This document shows, in pieces, positions 1 through 10,729 of a DNA stretch of 64,000 nucleotides. A program made the position numbers and the translations under genes. Every line of letters begins with the position of its first letter. Position 1 is the stretch's first letter. The notes beneath the pieces are model-generated. The model ran no database searches and had not been told where the DNA came from. It was given only the letters and a program-made list of their open reading frames with translations. The DNA comes from Cervus elaphus. Its lineage: Eukaryota; Chordata; Mammalia; Artiodactyla; Cervidae. The DNA lies in contig NC_057831.1 of the NCBI RefSeq assembly GCF_910594005.1, positions 45,032,001 to 45,096,000 on the forward strand. Reading direction: 5' to 3'.

Positions 1-1455
1 TAGATGTTACTTTACACATTGTTTTAATGCACATTTCTTGCTTTTCTTTTTTGCTAATGACTCATTACTTGTTTATTTTATATTTTAGACTATAGAAATG
101 ATGTTAGACAAAAAAACAAATTTGAGCAGTTTTTTTATTCAAGGTCAAAATGGGTTGTAAAGCGGCAGAGATGACTCACAACATCAGCAATGCATTTGAC
201 CCAGGAACTGCTAGCAAACATACAGTGCAGTGGTGGTTCAAGAAGTTTTGTAAAGGAGACAAGAGCCTTGAAGATGGGGAGTGTAATACAGCTGGTCATA
301 GGAAGCTGACAACAACCAACTGAGAGCCATCATTGAAGCTGATCCCCTTACAGAGAAGTTGCTGAAGAACTCAACATTGACCATTCTGGTCATTTGGCAT
401 TTCAAGCAAATCGGAAAGGTGAAAAAGCTCGATAAATGGTTGCCTCATGAGCTGACCAAAAGTCAAAAAAGTCATTGTTTTGAAGTGTCATCTTCTCTTA
501 TTCTCGGAGAAGGCACTGGCGACCCACTCCAGTACTCTTGCCTGGAAAATCCCATGGATGGAGAAGCCTGGTAGGCTGCAGTCCATGGGGTCGCTAAGAG
601 TCGGACACGACTGAGTGACTTCACTTTCACCTTTCACTTTCATGCATTGGAGAAGGAAATGGCAACCCACTCCAGTGTTCTTGCCTGGAGAATCCCAGGG
701 ACGGGGGAGCCTGGTGGGCTGCCGTCTATGGGGTTGCAAAGAGTCGGACACGACTGAAGCGACTTAGCAGCAGCAGTTTCTCTTATTCTATGCAACATTT
801 CTTGATTGGATTGTAATGCATGATGAAAAGTGGATTTTATATGACAACTGTCAATGACCAGCTCAGTGGTTGGACCAAGGACAAACTCCATGCACTTCCC
901 AAGGCCAGACTAACACCATAAAAGGTCATGGTCACTGTTTGGTGGTCTGCTGCCTGTCTGATCCACTACAGCTCTCTGAAGCCTGGTGAAACCATTATAT
1001 CTGAGAAGTATGCTCAGCAAATCGATGAGATGCACCGAAAATTGCAACGCCTGCAGTCAGTGTTGGTCAACAGAATGGGCCCCGTTCTCCACAACATCGC
1101 CTGACTGCATGTCACACAGCTGCTTCAGAAATTGAATGAATTGGGCTGCAAAGTTTTGCCTCTTCCACCATATTCACCTGACCTGTCTCCAACCAACTAC
1201 CACATCTTCAAGCATCTCAACAACTTTTTGCAGGGAAAATGCTTCCACAACCATCAGGCGGCAGAAAACGCTTTCCAAGAGTTCATCAAATCCTGAAGCA
1301 CAGATTTTTATGCTACAGGGATTAACAAACATTTCTCACTGGCAAATATGTGTTGATTGTAATGGTTCCTATTTTATTAATAAAGATGTGTTTGAGTCTA
1401 GCTATAATGATTTAAAATTCATAGTCCAAAACAATTACTTTTGTACCAACCTGAA
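1..1455 (+). mobile_element. Hsmar1-like mariner DNA transposon, inactive, interrupted by a Bov-A2 SINE
   Basis: The sequence reads as a mariner-family (Tc1/mariner) transposase relic of the Hsmar1 type, the family that gave rise to the SETMAR transposase domain. The N-terminal helix-turn-helix part is readable from an ATG at 150, with a TVQWWFKKF motif, followed by a frameshift near 315-325. After the SINE insertion the frame resumes with an HDEKW motif that contains the first catalytic Asp, near 820. The region of the second catalytic Asp near 1090 is damaged. The YSPDLSP motif with the third Asp is readable near 1170, in another frame. The right end (about 1430-1455) resembles the Hsmar1 terminal inverted repeat (attacttttg...accaacct). 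The left repeat would lie before the window. Stops and frameshifts rule out function. It sits in the last intron of ZCCHC4. Confidence 0.85.
505..777 (+). mobile_element. Bov-A2 SINE (dimer of Bov-A units) inserted in the mariner
   Basis: Two tandem Bov-A units are visible. Each contains the 'cccactccagt...ttgcctgga' core and a 'gagtcggacacgactga' end, and they are joined by a ctttcac-rich linker. A 12-bp target-site duplication, ttctcttattct, flanks the insert at 493-504 and 778-789. The mariner transposase sequence continues on both sides, so the SINE inserted after the mariner. Confidence 0.9.
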
Positions 1456-1606
1456 TACCTGATACTTTACTAACTACTTAGGATTGTATTCTTTTCCATC
1501 TGTTTTTATTTTTTTGGTCAGTAGAAATTTTTTTCCATTAAAGCCCAGCCATTTGAATTCTGCCTACTATTTAAACTACCTTTTCCACTGAAAAATGAAA
1601 ATGGGA

Positions 1607-1810
1607 GTGTCAGTCACTTAGTCGTGTCTGACTCTTTGCGACCTCATGGACTGTAGCCTGCCAGGCTCCTCTGTCCATGGAATTCTCCAGGCAAGAATAC
1701 TGGAGTGGATAGCCATTTCTTTCTCCAGGGGATCTTCCCAACTCAGGGGTCAAACCTGAGTCTCTTGCATTGCAAGCAGGGTCTTTACCATTGGAGCCAC
1801 TAGGGAAGCT
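1607..1810 (-). mobile_element. Bov-tA SINE
   Basis: This is a ruminant SINE with a tRNA-derived head at its right end (reverse complement of 'cttccctagtggctcc...') and a Bov-A body on the left. It is full length at about 204 bp. It is in the last intron of ZCCHC4. Confidence 0.9.
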
Positions 1811-2267
1811 CATGCTTTTTATTGAATCTACTTTCAATAATTATTCCAACTAAGTAATCAAGGGTAGAAGTGGTATTATAAAAATTAACTAAAGAGGTAT
1901 ATTGAGTCTTAGAAAATACTTTTCCTTATAAACCTTTAAGAATACAATCTCATAAAGTAGGGGTGATCTAGGGGTGTTTTACTATTTACAGTATAATTCT
2001 AGTTGCAAACAGGAGTTAGTATCATGCTCAGCCTTTGATTCTGTGATTTTATGACACATGGAAACTGAATTTGCATTTTAGTAATACACTGTAGGCTCTT
2101 CCTTGGTTCTTAAATAAAGCTGTTTCTTAAAAAAGCTCTGACTAGTTTATTTGTTAGTAATATATTGTTTTCATTGAGGAAAATCATGTAGTATCCTTCA
2201 GTACTAGATTTTATCAATTTTAATTCAAGACCAAATCTTCTAGAATGTGGTATACCTGCTAATTCTT

Positions 2268-2566
2268 TTTTTTTCCCATTTATTTTTATTAGTTGGAGGC
2301 TAATTACTTTACAATATTGTAGTGGTTTTTGCCATACATTGACATGAATCAGCCATGGATTTACATGTATTCCCCATCCCGATCCCCCCTCCCACCTCCC
2401 TCCCCATCCCACCCCTCTGGGTCTTCCCAGTGCACCAGCCCCGAGCACTTGTCTCATGCATCCAGCCTGGGCTGGTGATCTGTTTCACCCTTGATAATAT
2501 ACATGTTTCGATGCTGTTCTCTCGAAACATCCCACCCTCGCCTTCTCCCACAGAGTCCCAGAGTCT
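2268..2566 (-). mobile_element. 3' end of a ruminant L1, lower part of a U6-L1 chimera
   Basis: The minus strand reads as a ruminant L1 3' UTR ending in poly(A), seen here as a T run from about 2266. The same sequence class recurs at 51150-51440, including the 'attagttggaggctaattac' block. The 5' side of the L1 piece is joined directly to a complete U6 snRNA copy. One target-site duplication flanks the combined unit (2253-2267 and 2674-2688), so both parts inserted together. Confidence 0.85.
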
Positions 2567-2636
2567 AAAAATATGGAACACTTCACGAATTTGCATGTCA
2601 TCCTTGCACAGGGGCCATGCTAATCTTCTCTGTATT

Positions 2637-2667
<31 letters not shown>

Positions 2668-2673
2668 GAGCAC
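2567..2673 (-). pseudogene. U6 snRNA retropseudogene fused to L1
   Basis: The reverse complement is a full-length 107-nt copy of U6 spliceosomal RNA. It starts with the gtgctcgcttcggcagcac 5' stem and ends in attttt. Against my recollection of U6 it differs at four sites, near 2579, 2594, 2607 and 2636. All four are CpG-to-TpG/CpA changes, as expected from methyl-CpG decay rather than selection. It continues into L1 3' sequence with no spacer. A duplication of tacctg[c/a]taattctt flanks the whole U6-L1 unit. I see no U6 promoter, so it is not expected to be expressed. Confidence 0.92.
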
Positions 2674-4729
2674 TACCTGATAATTCTTGAATAGTATCTT
2701 CTTCTCTTAGAGAAGACACCTAAACTGTTAATAGTTATTTTCAGGTATTGCTTTCAAAAAATTTTTATAATGAAATTGACAAGGCATGAACTTTTTATAA
2801 TAGTAAAAAATAATTTTTATGCTTTTTTTTAAGCCTCTATGGCATAAAAGGTCTTTTCATCTTGTATGTTTTATAGTTGTCTTATGTTACTTTAGTTTTC
2901 CTTAGTATTAATTTTCCTTAGGTTATGAACTAGAATGATGCTGGCTCCCTCTTGTGGTTAGAGCTCATTTTATCAGTCACATAAATACTTGTAATTTACA
3001 GGACAAATATCAATACCAGGTCAATTTAATTTTAAGGCAAAATAAAACAGCCAGTTGATCTATACTCAGTTTATCACTGTTTAAAGACTCTACCTCTGGT
3101 GCATTTTGTTTATTCATATTACAAATGAGTGTTTTCCTTCTGTTTTTGTTTACCACATCTTCTAGTGAAATCTGGTTCATGTTTAGTTCTTATCAGTGGA
3201 TAAGCCAAAGAAAATTTGTTTGAGTTTTGTATACAGGCATGCATAATAACTTCATTGATTTTGCGATCAAGAGATTATACGTCATTACATTTGCTAAATT
3301 CATCACTTACCAGGACATTTTCTTACTTTAAAAAAATGGCTGGAGAAAAAGGAGACTTATATAACATGCACAAAACAGAACGAAGATGACTGTTTTGTTT
3401 TATTTTGAACTTGAAAGATATCCTAGTACAAAATCTAAACATGGAAAAATATTAAATTACCAAGCAAAATTCTGAATAGTAGTCATGTGGAGCTACTAAT
3501 AATAGCTAATATTTTTTAGGAGTTACTATATGCTGAGCATTTTATATACCTGAATAATTTATAGTAGTATATGTAGTATCAAGGTAAAATTAAAAGAGCA
3601 CAGTTTCCTGAATCAAGCTGATTCTGCCACTTCCTCAGAGGTGGTTTCTTAGCCTCAGTTTCTTTCCCTAAAAAAGAAAAGTGGGGAGAAGGAAAGGGAA
3701 GGATGACACCTGCCTTGTCTCAGTCTCCCTGCTCCTTGAAGTCAATTGTACCCGTTCATGTTTGTATTCCCAACACTTAACATGTATACTGAATGACCCA
3801 AAGGAGAGGCTGAGTTTGTCCACTAGGAGATTATATACTGTGTATGAAGCTGCTTTCCCAGATTTTGGTCCTGGGAAGATCAAGAAGAAGCTTTTCCCTA
3901 GGACTTGTGGTGGTTTATAAGGAGGAGTCTTAACAGTTGATATTGCTGGGCAGCCTTGAAAGTTTCCAGGTTTGCCAGTGCTGGCAGCCCCAGCTCATCC
4001 CTTTGTTCATGATATAATAAATGGCATGATTCTGCTAGGTTGGAGAAAGTGAATGAACAGGCCAGTAATCTTTCTCAGGTATAGATTGCCTGTAACTTAG
4101 TTCAGAGAGCACCTGAAGCAAAGGATCTGTTTTTGTTTTCTGGTGTGATTTAATGCTTTTTAGAGATTGACTTTCAGCTTATTCATTTTGAAGCTAGTCT
4201 TCAAGAGACCACTAAATGTGGACATCCTGTATGGCAGTTGTCAGGATTTTAGGATACCGAGGAAAGGAAAATTAAGACTATAAGATGAGCTTCTGTAAGC
4301 CTTTTCAGAGTTGCAGCATTTTTCTACCATTGCTAACTGTCAATATATCGGTCTTTTTCTGAAAAATGTAATTCAGGGTTTTGGAGATCGAAGTGCTGAG
4401 TTGAGCAGTACAAATGTAGAAGGGAAAAAAAAAAAAACCTCCCAACTCATTGGCTTGACTATTTACCTCTGTGGTGTATTTGTCCTGAATAGATTGTTCT
4501 AAATCTGTAGTAACCATCTTTCAAAGAAATTTCTTCTCTAAAACATTTTGCTTGGTCAGGACTCTATCTCCTTGTTACTGTGGTTAGGATTCTGAGGATT
4601 TATGCTTACAATACAGTAAATTCTTTCCCTTCTGTTTTCTTATTTGGTTAGCTAGTTAATTAAACTTCAACATAATTACATAATTCACTGTGCTCATTCT
4701 CCAAAATAATTTAGCACCTTGTTTTTCAG

Positions 4730-4865
4730 GGCTGTCAGAAAGCAGAAGCAAAGAAAAAGCAATAAGATGAAAATGGAGACCACTAAAGGACAATCCATGA
4801 ATCATACATCTGTTACAAGGAAGAAGAAAAGGAGAGAAAGAACCCATCAATATCTTTGCTCTTAA
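4730..4865 (+). CDS. ZCCHC4: ZCCHC4 terminal coding exon (partial gene)
   Basis: ZCCHC4 is a zinc-finger N6-adenosine methyltransferase that modifies 28S rRNA and is found in nucleoli. Only the last exon is in the window. After the acceptor gtttttcag it contributes one base to a split codon, then 44 codons and a TAA at 4863-4865. The peptide is a very basic tail, starting AVRKQKQRKSNK, with the stretch TTKGQSMNHTS and ending RRERTHQYLCS. This matches the human C-terminus I remember, except for a few residues such as the last Gly to Cys. The methyltransferase and zinc-finger domains are encoded upstream of the window. The 3' UTR follows; an ATTAAA at 5425-5430 is one possible poly(A) signal but I cannot confirm which is used. 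Confidence 0.9.
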
Positions 4866-5037
4866 ATGTCCAGTGACTTGAGAATAAGAAAGATTTATAG
4901 TCCAACCTTTGATGCCATTTTCTGAAAGTGCCATGTTGGACTTAAATTCTGTTGCTCTCAAAGGTATGCACCTTTCTAAGCTTGAAAATAAGGAGGTGGT
5001 ATTTTGCTGGTTTATAGACATCCCCCCTTTACACGCA

Positions 5038-5038
5038 C

Positions 5039-5069
<31 letters not shown>

Positions 5070-5070
5070 A
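5038..5070 (+). repeat. (C)n(CA)n compound microsatellite
   Basis: About 18 consecutive C residues run directly into about seven CA units, just downstream of the ZCCHC4 stop codon. This is probably polymorphic and prone to sequencing error in the C run. Confidence 0.95.
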
Positions 5071-6918
5071 CTGCAGCCCCTCTGGAGATCTTTGCCGGCT
5101 AGCTAGCTTTTGGTGCCTTTTTTCTCTCTTTACATCTCTTCCAGTAATATTATTTTAGCCTCTTTTATCTGAAAAATGGGCACAGAGCATTCTTTTGCAG
5201 AAACAAAGAAGAAAATAAGAATGAAAACTCGAGGTTTTGTTTACATTGAACGTAAGAGTATGTTGTTATATATGTTAAATTAGATATTAAAATATTGTAC
5301 AATGGCTTAAATCCCACTTGTAAAGAGAAATACAATGTACAGTTGTTTTTTTTTTTTAAGACAGAATCTGAAGATGGAAAGAATTTTGACAAAGGCCGTC
5401 TAAAACAATTATGGTTATATTAATATTAAATATTTATTTTTCAACTACTCTTTGCAGTTATCCTTCGATGATATAGAATCACCTAAATGTTTGTTGAATT
5501 ATGACTTGCTCTGTCATCTTATTGTCTGTTAACTTAGGCAGGATGTTTCTTTATAAAAGTTGTAGCAGAGGCAGTCTGTTTTGGTGATTCAAACTCCTCT
5601 TTCCTATTCTAACACTTACTGGTTGTATATCTTTGGCCAAGTCATTCACTCTATAGAAGCCACTGTTTCTTCATTAATATAATAGGGACAGCACATCTCA
5701 GGATTGTTTGTGGTTAAATTAAATAAGGCTCATGCACCTGGCTCTCGGTTCGCTTGTTCGCCTGGAGAAGTGTTAACAGGTGAAGATGGTAATTATCTGT
5801 GGTCCAGGGTTGCAACACTAAAGGGAGGAGTTTGAACAAAGAATTCCTCTCCCCATTTCTCTGCTAGGTATCTGACATTATCTTCAAGACTTGGTAGTTT
5901 TGAATGGCTTGTATTTGCATAATGACTCTCCTCTCTTTCCCACATGACTATTTTAGAGCATGTTTGGAGGCATCTCTGCTTGGGCTTAGCTGGAGCCCTC
6001 TAAGTAGAAGTAGAAGAACTGTACTCCATCTCTTATTTAAATTCTACCTGGTATTTAAGTTTGGTACCTGCTGTGGAATCCTCACACATGGCCCTGACAG
6101 TGTGGTCCTGATAGGTCAGGTGACATCACAAGATGTGCCAAGCTCCTGGACTTAACAAGCATCAGGAAATTCTTCTCTTGTCCCATTTTTAATGGGTTGC
6201 TGTGGTTCTAGGAGGGGCAGATTTTGAGGTGATTGGATGAGATATGAACCTTGTAGAGTCATTGTAAGAGTCTCTCTGATTCGGGTATAGGTGTGGACAT
6301 TGCCTGACTTTCATGGTGTCCATGATACTGTGGTTAAAATCTATTGAAATCTGCCCAGAAACTCAGACACCTGAGGGACCGTGACTGCTGAAGAATTGGC
6401 TCCTGATGGCCAGTGGTTATCATCACCACGTTTTCTTAGTTTTAAGATACCATCAATTGGTAAAGTGTGCTATTGATGGAATCATATCTTTTCAGGGGGA
6501 AAACACCCTTATCTTATTAATTGTATATATTAAACTTTAGATGTGTCTTATTTCAGAAATACTGAAATGTGAAAAAAAGCCCATCTTAGTATTGAGCAAA
6601 TAGGGTGTTACTTATAATCAGGAATTCTGTACTTGAAAACTTTGTTACCTTCTCAGAGTTAAAAATAGGAAGTTTGATGGTTCTGTTCTTGTGTTCAGTT
6701 ATGGTAATTTTAAGGACTTAATCTCTTTCTTTCCTCAGAGGATAAACGAATAGAATGTGAAAATGTCTCTGGGAGGTATAAAGTGTGATGGGAGATGAGG
6801 TCATTTGTTCTAATTAGGAATCTGCATATCTGAACATTAAGATACTTACTTAAAACTGCAGTAAAAGAAAATCCCTGAAATTTGACAGACAAACCTTTTT
6901 AAGCTTTTTAAAAGGAAA

Positions 6919-7034
6919 TTTTTTTTGGCCATTCCTTGTGGGATGTGGAATCTTAGTTCTCCCACCAGGGATTGAACCTGTGCTCCCTGCAGTGAAAATG
7001 TGGAGTCTTAACCACTGGGCCGCTAGGGAAGTTC
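6919..7034 (-). mobile_element. CHR-type tRNA-derived SINE
   Basis: The reverse complement starts 'cttccctagcggcccagtgg' and has the tRNA-like B-box region 'ggttcaatccctgg', then ends in ggccaaaaaaaa. This head type lacks the Bov-A body and fits the CHR family of cetartiodactyl SINEs. The family name is from memory; the tRNA-like structure is visible. Confidence 0.7.
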
Positions 7035-8049
7035 GTGAAAAGGACATTTTTCTTAAATAATTGCCGCTAAATTTCATTCTATTTCTTGTTTATATTACAT
7101 AATGTAATGAAATATGATGTTACTTTGTCGTATTTTTGTACTTTGTCACATTTTGTCACTTTGTAGGCCCTGAATGACATTAGATTTTTTTCCCCTACAT
7201 TTAGTGTGATATTTAGACTAATTTATTTCTCTGGTATGCCTCAGTCTTTTCATCCCATTCTCTTTTTTCTGTTTGGAATATTTCCCTCTATACAGCCATC
7301 TTTTAAAGTCTTACGGAGCCTTTAGGCCCTGGCCCCAATCCCACTCTTTCCTGGTAAGTTTCACATTTTAGACTGATACCAGCTGAGGCTTTCCTCTGCA
7401 AGCTGCTTGCTATTCTGCACCACACTTGAGTCACTTTTTATGTATTATTCCATGATTATATTGACAGATTCTGTTTCCCCGAAAGGTTTCAGTTTCTTAA
7501 TGTCAGTACCCACTTCTTATAGTCTCATGTCTCCTATGTATTGTAGGTGCTCAATAGAAACTTGAAAGTATAGAATTTTCTAGAGATTTTCAGGTGGTGG
7601 GTATATTTATTTGCTAGGGCTACTATAACAAATGTATTGGATAGCTTAAACAACAGTAATTAACTTTCTCACAGTTCTAGAGCCTGGAAGTTCAAGATAA
7701 AGGTGTTGACAGGCTTGGTTCTCCTGAGGCCTCTCTCCTTAGCTTGCAGATGGTTGCCTTCTCACTGTGTCCTCACGTGGTCTTTCTTCGGTGTCTCTTT
7801 GTGTCCACATTTCCTCCTGTAAGGATGGTCAGATAGGATTAGTGCCCACCTTAAAGGCCTCATTTTACCTTTATCTCCTTTTTAAAGATGGTGTCTCTAA
7901 ATCCAGCCCCTGTCTGAGGTACTGGGAGTTAGGACTTCAGCATATAGATTTGGAGAGACACAGTTCAGTCCCTGACATTAGGCTTGCCTAAGATATGGAG
8001 ACAACTTGCTTTTTTTCTTAGAAGGACTGAAAAAAAAAAAAAAAAAAGA

Positions 8050-8253
8050 AAACCTAGTGGTTCAGATGGTAAAGAATTTGCCTGCAATGCAGGAGACCTG
8101 GGTCTGATCCCTGGGTCAGGGAGATCCCCTGGAGGAAGGGAATGACAACCCACTCCAGTATTCTTGCCTGGAGAATTCCAAGGCTGGAGGAGCCTGGCGG
8201 GCTACAGTCCACGGGGTCACAAAGAGTTGGACACGACTTAGCAACTAATACAC
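8050..8253 (+). mobile_element. Bov-tA SINE
   Basis: The tRNA-derived head (tagtggttcagatggtaaag) is followed by the Bov-A body and a 'gagttggacacgacttag' end. A 19-nt A run lies immediately before the head (8029-8047). It is upstream of the SINE and so is not its own tail; it may be the tail of another element or part of the target. Confidence 0.88.
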
Positions 8254-9640
8254 AACACTTATTACTAAAAAATGCTAACCATCATCTCATAACAAAGGGA
8301 TGCCACAAATCTTCGATCGTAAAGAGACACAGTATCTGTGAAGTACGATAAAACATGGTGTGCCTTTGACTTTTAAATATAAAATCACAGCCTACAAAAG
8401 GTTCTGGTCTGATGCCACCTTCTTCATGATGTCCTCGCTGGTGTCTCCAGTGGAACAGTACATCTTTTGCCAGTGAAATTAAAAACGTGTGTGTTTGTGT
8501 GTCTCTGACTTGTTTTCAGGTACTTAAATCATGCCCTGCATTAGAACGACTCTCTGTTCGTTTCCCCTCTGTGACTTAGAAGCTCGTTGGTGGCCGGGGC
8601 CTGTGGACTTCATGGTGCCCCTTCACTGGCTCCTAGAGCCGTGTCTGGCACACGGTGATATCAGAGACAACCAGCTGCAGGACCCAGGGCCTCCTTCCTC
8701 CTTCCACGAGCCTGGGAAGCTAACACCGATAACTGCAAGTGAGCACCCACGCTAACACCGTTCTGCACTCACCCAGTAGAAGCTCCTCATAAATCAGGGT
8801 TGGGTCAGGTGAATGGAAATGGTCATTCATGCCTCCAAACCCAGCTGTGCTGCCTAACAGTAAGACGCTAATCCACTTAGAGCTGCCAAGAAAGAAAAGC
8901 TTTAAAAAAATGCAAAGGAAACATCTAATTTGACTTACTTGATATGGTTTTAATTGGAAATTAGGACATGGGTTAAATTACTTGAGGGTCAGCTAGAAGG
9001 TCATTGCAATAAAGTGACGATAAGATCTCTACAATTTAATTTGAAGAGACTTAGTATAAATGTTAACTTGGCAAGATTGGGTGGGGAGGTGGGGAAGGGA
9101 AAGCATGAAAACTGAGCAAGCAGATCGCAGAGATCCAAGGGGTAAGTTTTATCCCATTAGCTGGACAGTCACAAGATTCTCACACTATTGCATGGCTTAG
9201 TACCCCTGCAGACTGTAACTGTGACATCCAGTCATCTTTAAGAAACTAACCCTGATTAATCAGATGGGCCAGTTTCGTCACTTGCAAATGTGGAGGTGAG
9301 GAGTGGGAGAAAACTAGAGATAGTCAGCCTAAACATTCTGCGTGCTTAAAGAAGACAAAAGGAAATAAAAGTTGCTGCCTGTTAACTTTACACTTAATAC
9401 ATGAGCCACCTGAGTCAAAGAAAATGAAAAGTAACTGATTCTACTACCCAGAGAGAACCACTGTCACAGCTTATGTGTATTTTCTTCCAGAAATAAGATT
9501 CCTGTATAAATAGCTACAGACACTTAAAATTTTTTAAAAATGGAATTGTAAAAATAAATTGTTTTGTAATCCTCTCATAAAGATGTTGTGAACATCAGTT
9601 TATACCTGTAATGACAGTATTATTCTTCAGTATGGATCAG

Positions 9641-10089
9641 TTAGTCAGTTCAGTCGTGTCCGACTTTTTGTGACCGCATGAATCGCAGCACGCCAGGCCT
9701 CCCTGTCCATCACAATCTCCCGGACTTTACTCAAGCTCATGCCCATCGAGTCGGTGATGCCATCCAGCCATCTCATCCTCTCTCGTCCCCTTCTCCTCCT
9801 GCCCCCAGTCCCTCCCAGCATCAGGGTCTTTTCCAATGAGTCAACTCTTTGCATCAGGTGGCCAAAGTACTGGAGTTTCAGCTTCAGCATCAGTCCTTCC
9901 AATGAACACACAGGACTGATCTCCTTTAGGATGGACTGGTTGGATCTCCTTGCAGTCCAAGGGACTCTCAAGAGTCTTCTCCAACACCACAGTTCAAAAG
10001 CATCAATTCTTTGGCGCTCAGCTTTCTTCACAGTCCAACTCTCACATCCATACATGACCACTGGAAAAACCATAGCCTTGACTAGACTA
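9641..10089 (-). mobile_element. BovB LINE 3' fragment
   Basis: The minus strand encodes the C-terminal part of the BovB ORF2 product, with VMYGCESWT, AFELWCWRRLLRVPW and RRRRGRERMRWLDGI. The frame is open to the 3' end of the element. The element is 5' truncated. Its sequence is nearly the same as the 3' part of the BovB at 10730-11800, which lies in the opposite orientation. Confidence 0.93.
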
Positions 10090-10729
10090 ATTACCCATTC
10101 ATAAATCTTTACTTCAGAATGCACTTCCTGTTTCTCTAGGTGAACTAATATAAAAACTGTCGCAGTGGTCCTTTGGCAGTGCTGAGTGCAGTTGCAAATG
10201 CTTCCAGATCATTGTCTGCCTGACTGCAACCTGTGAGTTACCTGGCCATAAACTGATCCATTGATAATATGGAGCTGGCTGCCTGGTTTTTGGGTCTCAA
10301 GATAACCTTCTCCATCCTCCAACACATGGCAATAGATAATCTAGATGATGGGGTGCATTTAGATAAATCCACTATCTACCTGCTTTACAATCTTATGAAA
10401 ACTGAATGCCCACTTTCCTGAAACTTTTCCTGAATATGGTCCCTCATACCACACAGGAAAAGGACTGTGAATAAATTTATACCCTCAGTGTTACAAGACA
10501 GAGGAGAGTAACTACCTACAGATTATGAAACCTTCACAGAAGAGTATGAATTTCCCCCAAGATATGTATAACAACATAGGAAATATCATAGGCGTGAAGT
10601 TTCAGATGTGGCCATCTGGAAATGAGAAAAAAATTGGTTATAAGTATATTCATCAAATTGTTTACAATAGTGAAAAATGGAAACTTAGCTGCCCAACCAC
10701 AGGAGACTGATTAAATACAATATATCCAG

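Larger units (their letters stand above)
1..4729 (+). other. ZCCHC4: Last intron of ZCCHC4 (3' part)
   Basis: I searched this stretch for the zinc-knuckle exon that precedes the terminal exon in ZCCHC4 and did not find it, so the penultimate exon lies before the window. Apart from the mariner, a Bov-tA and the U6-L1 chimera, the stretch from 2690 to 4729 is AT-rich intronic DNA with a possible MIR fragment near 3600-3690. I see nothing else in it. It ends in a polypyrimidine tract and AG at 4722-4729. Confidence 0.75.

Noticed and set aside
488..891. Minus-strand open frames rich in 'SCPTLCNPIDGS'-like peptide
   Set aside because: These are translations of Bov-A SINE sequence. The same peptide recurs at every Bov-A and Bov-tA copy in the window.
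8050..8120. tRNA-like A and B boxes at several places
   Set aside because: They belong to Bov-tA and CHR SINE heads. None has a complete cloverleaf with its own terminator, so no tRNA gene is called.
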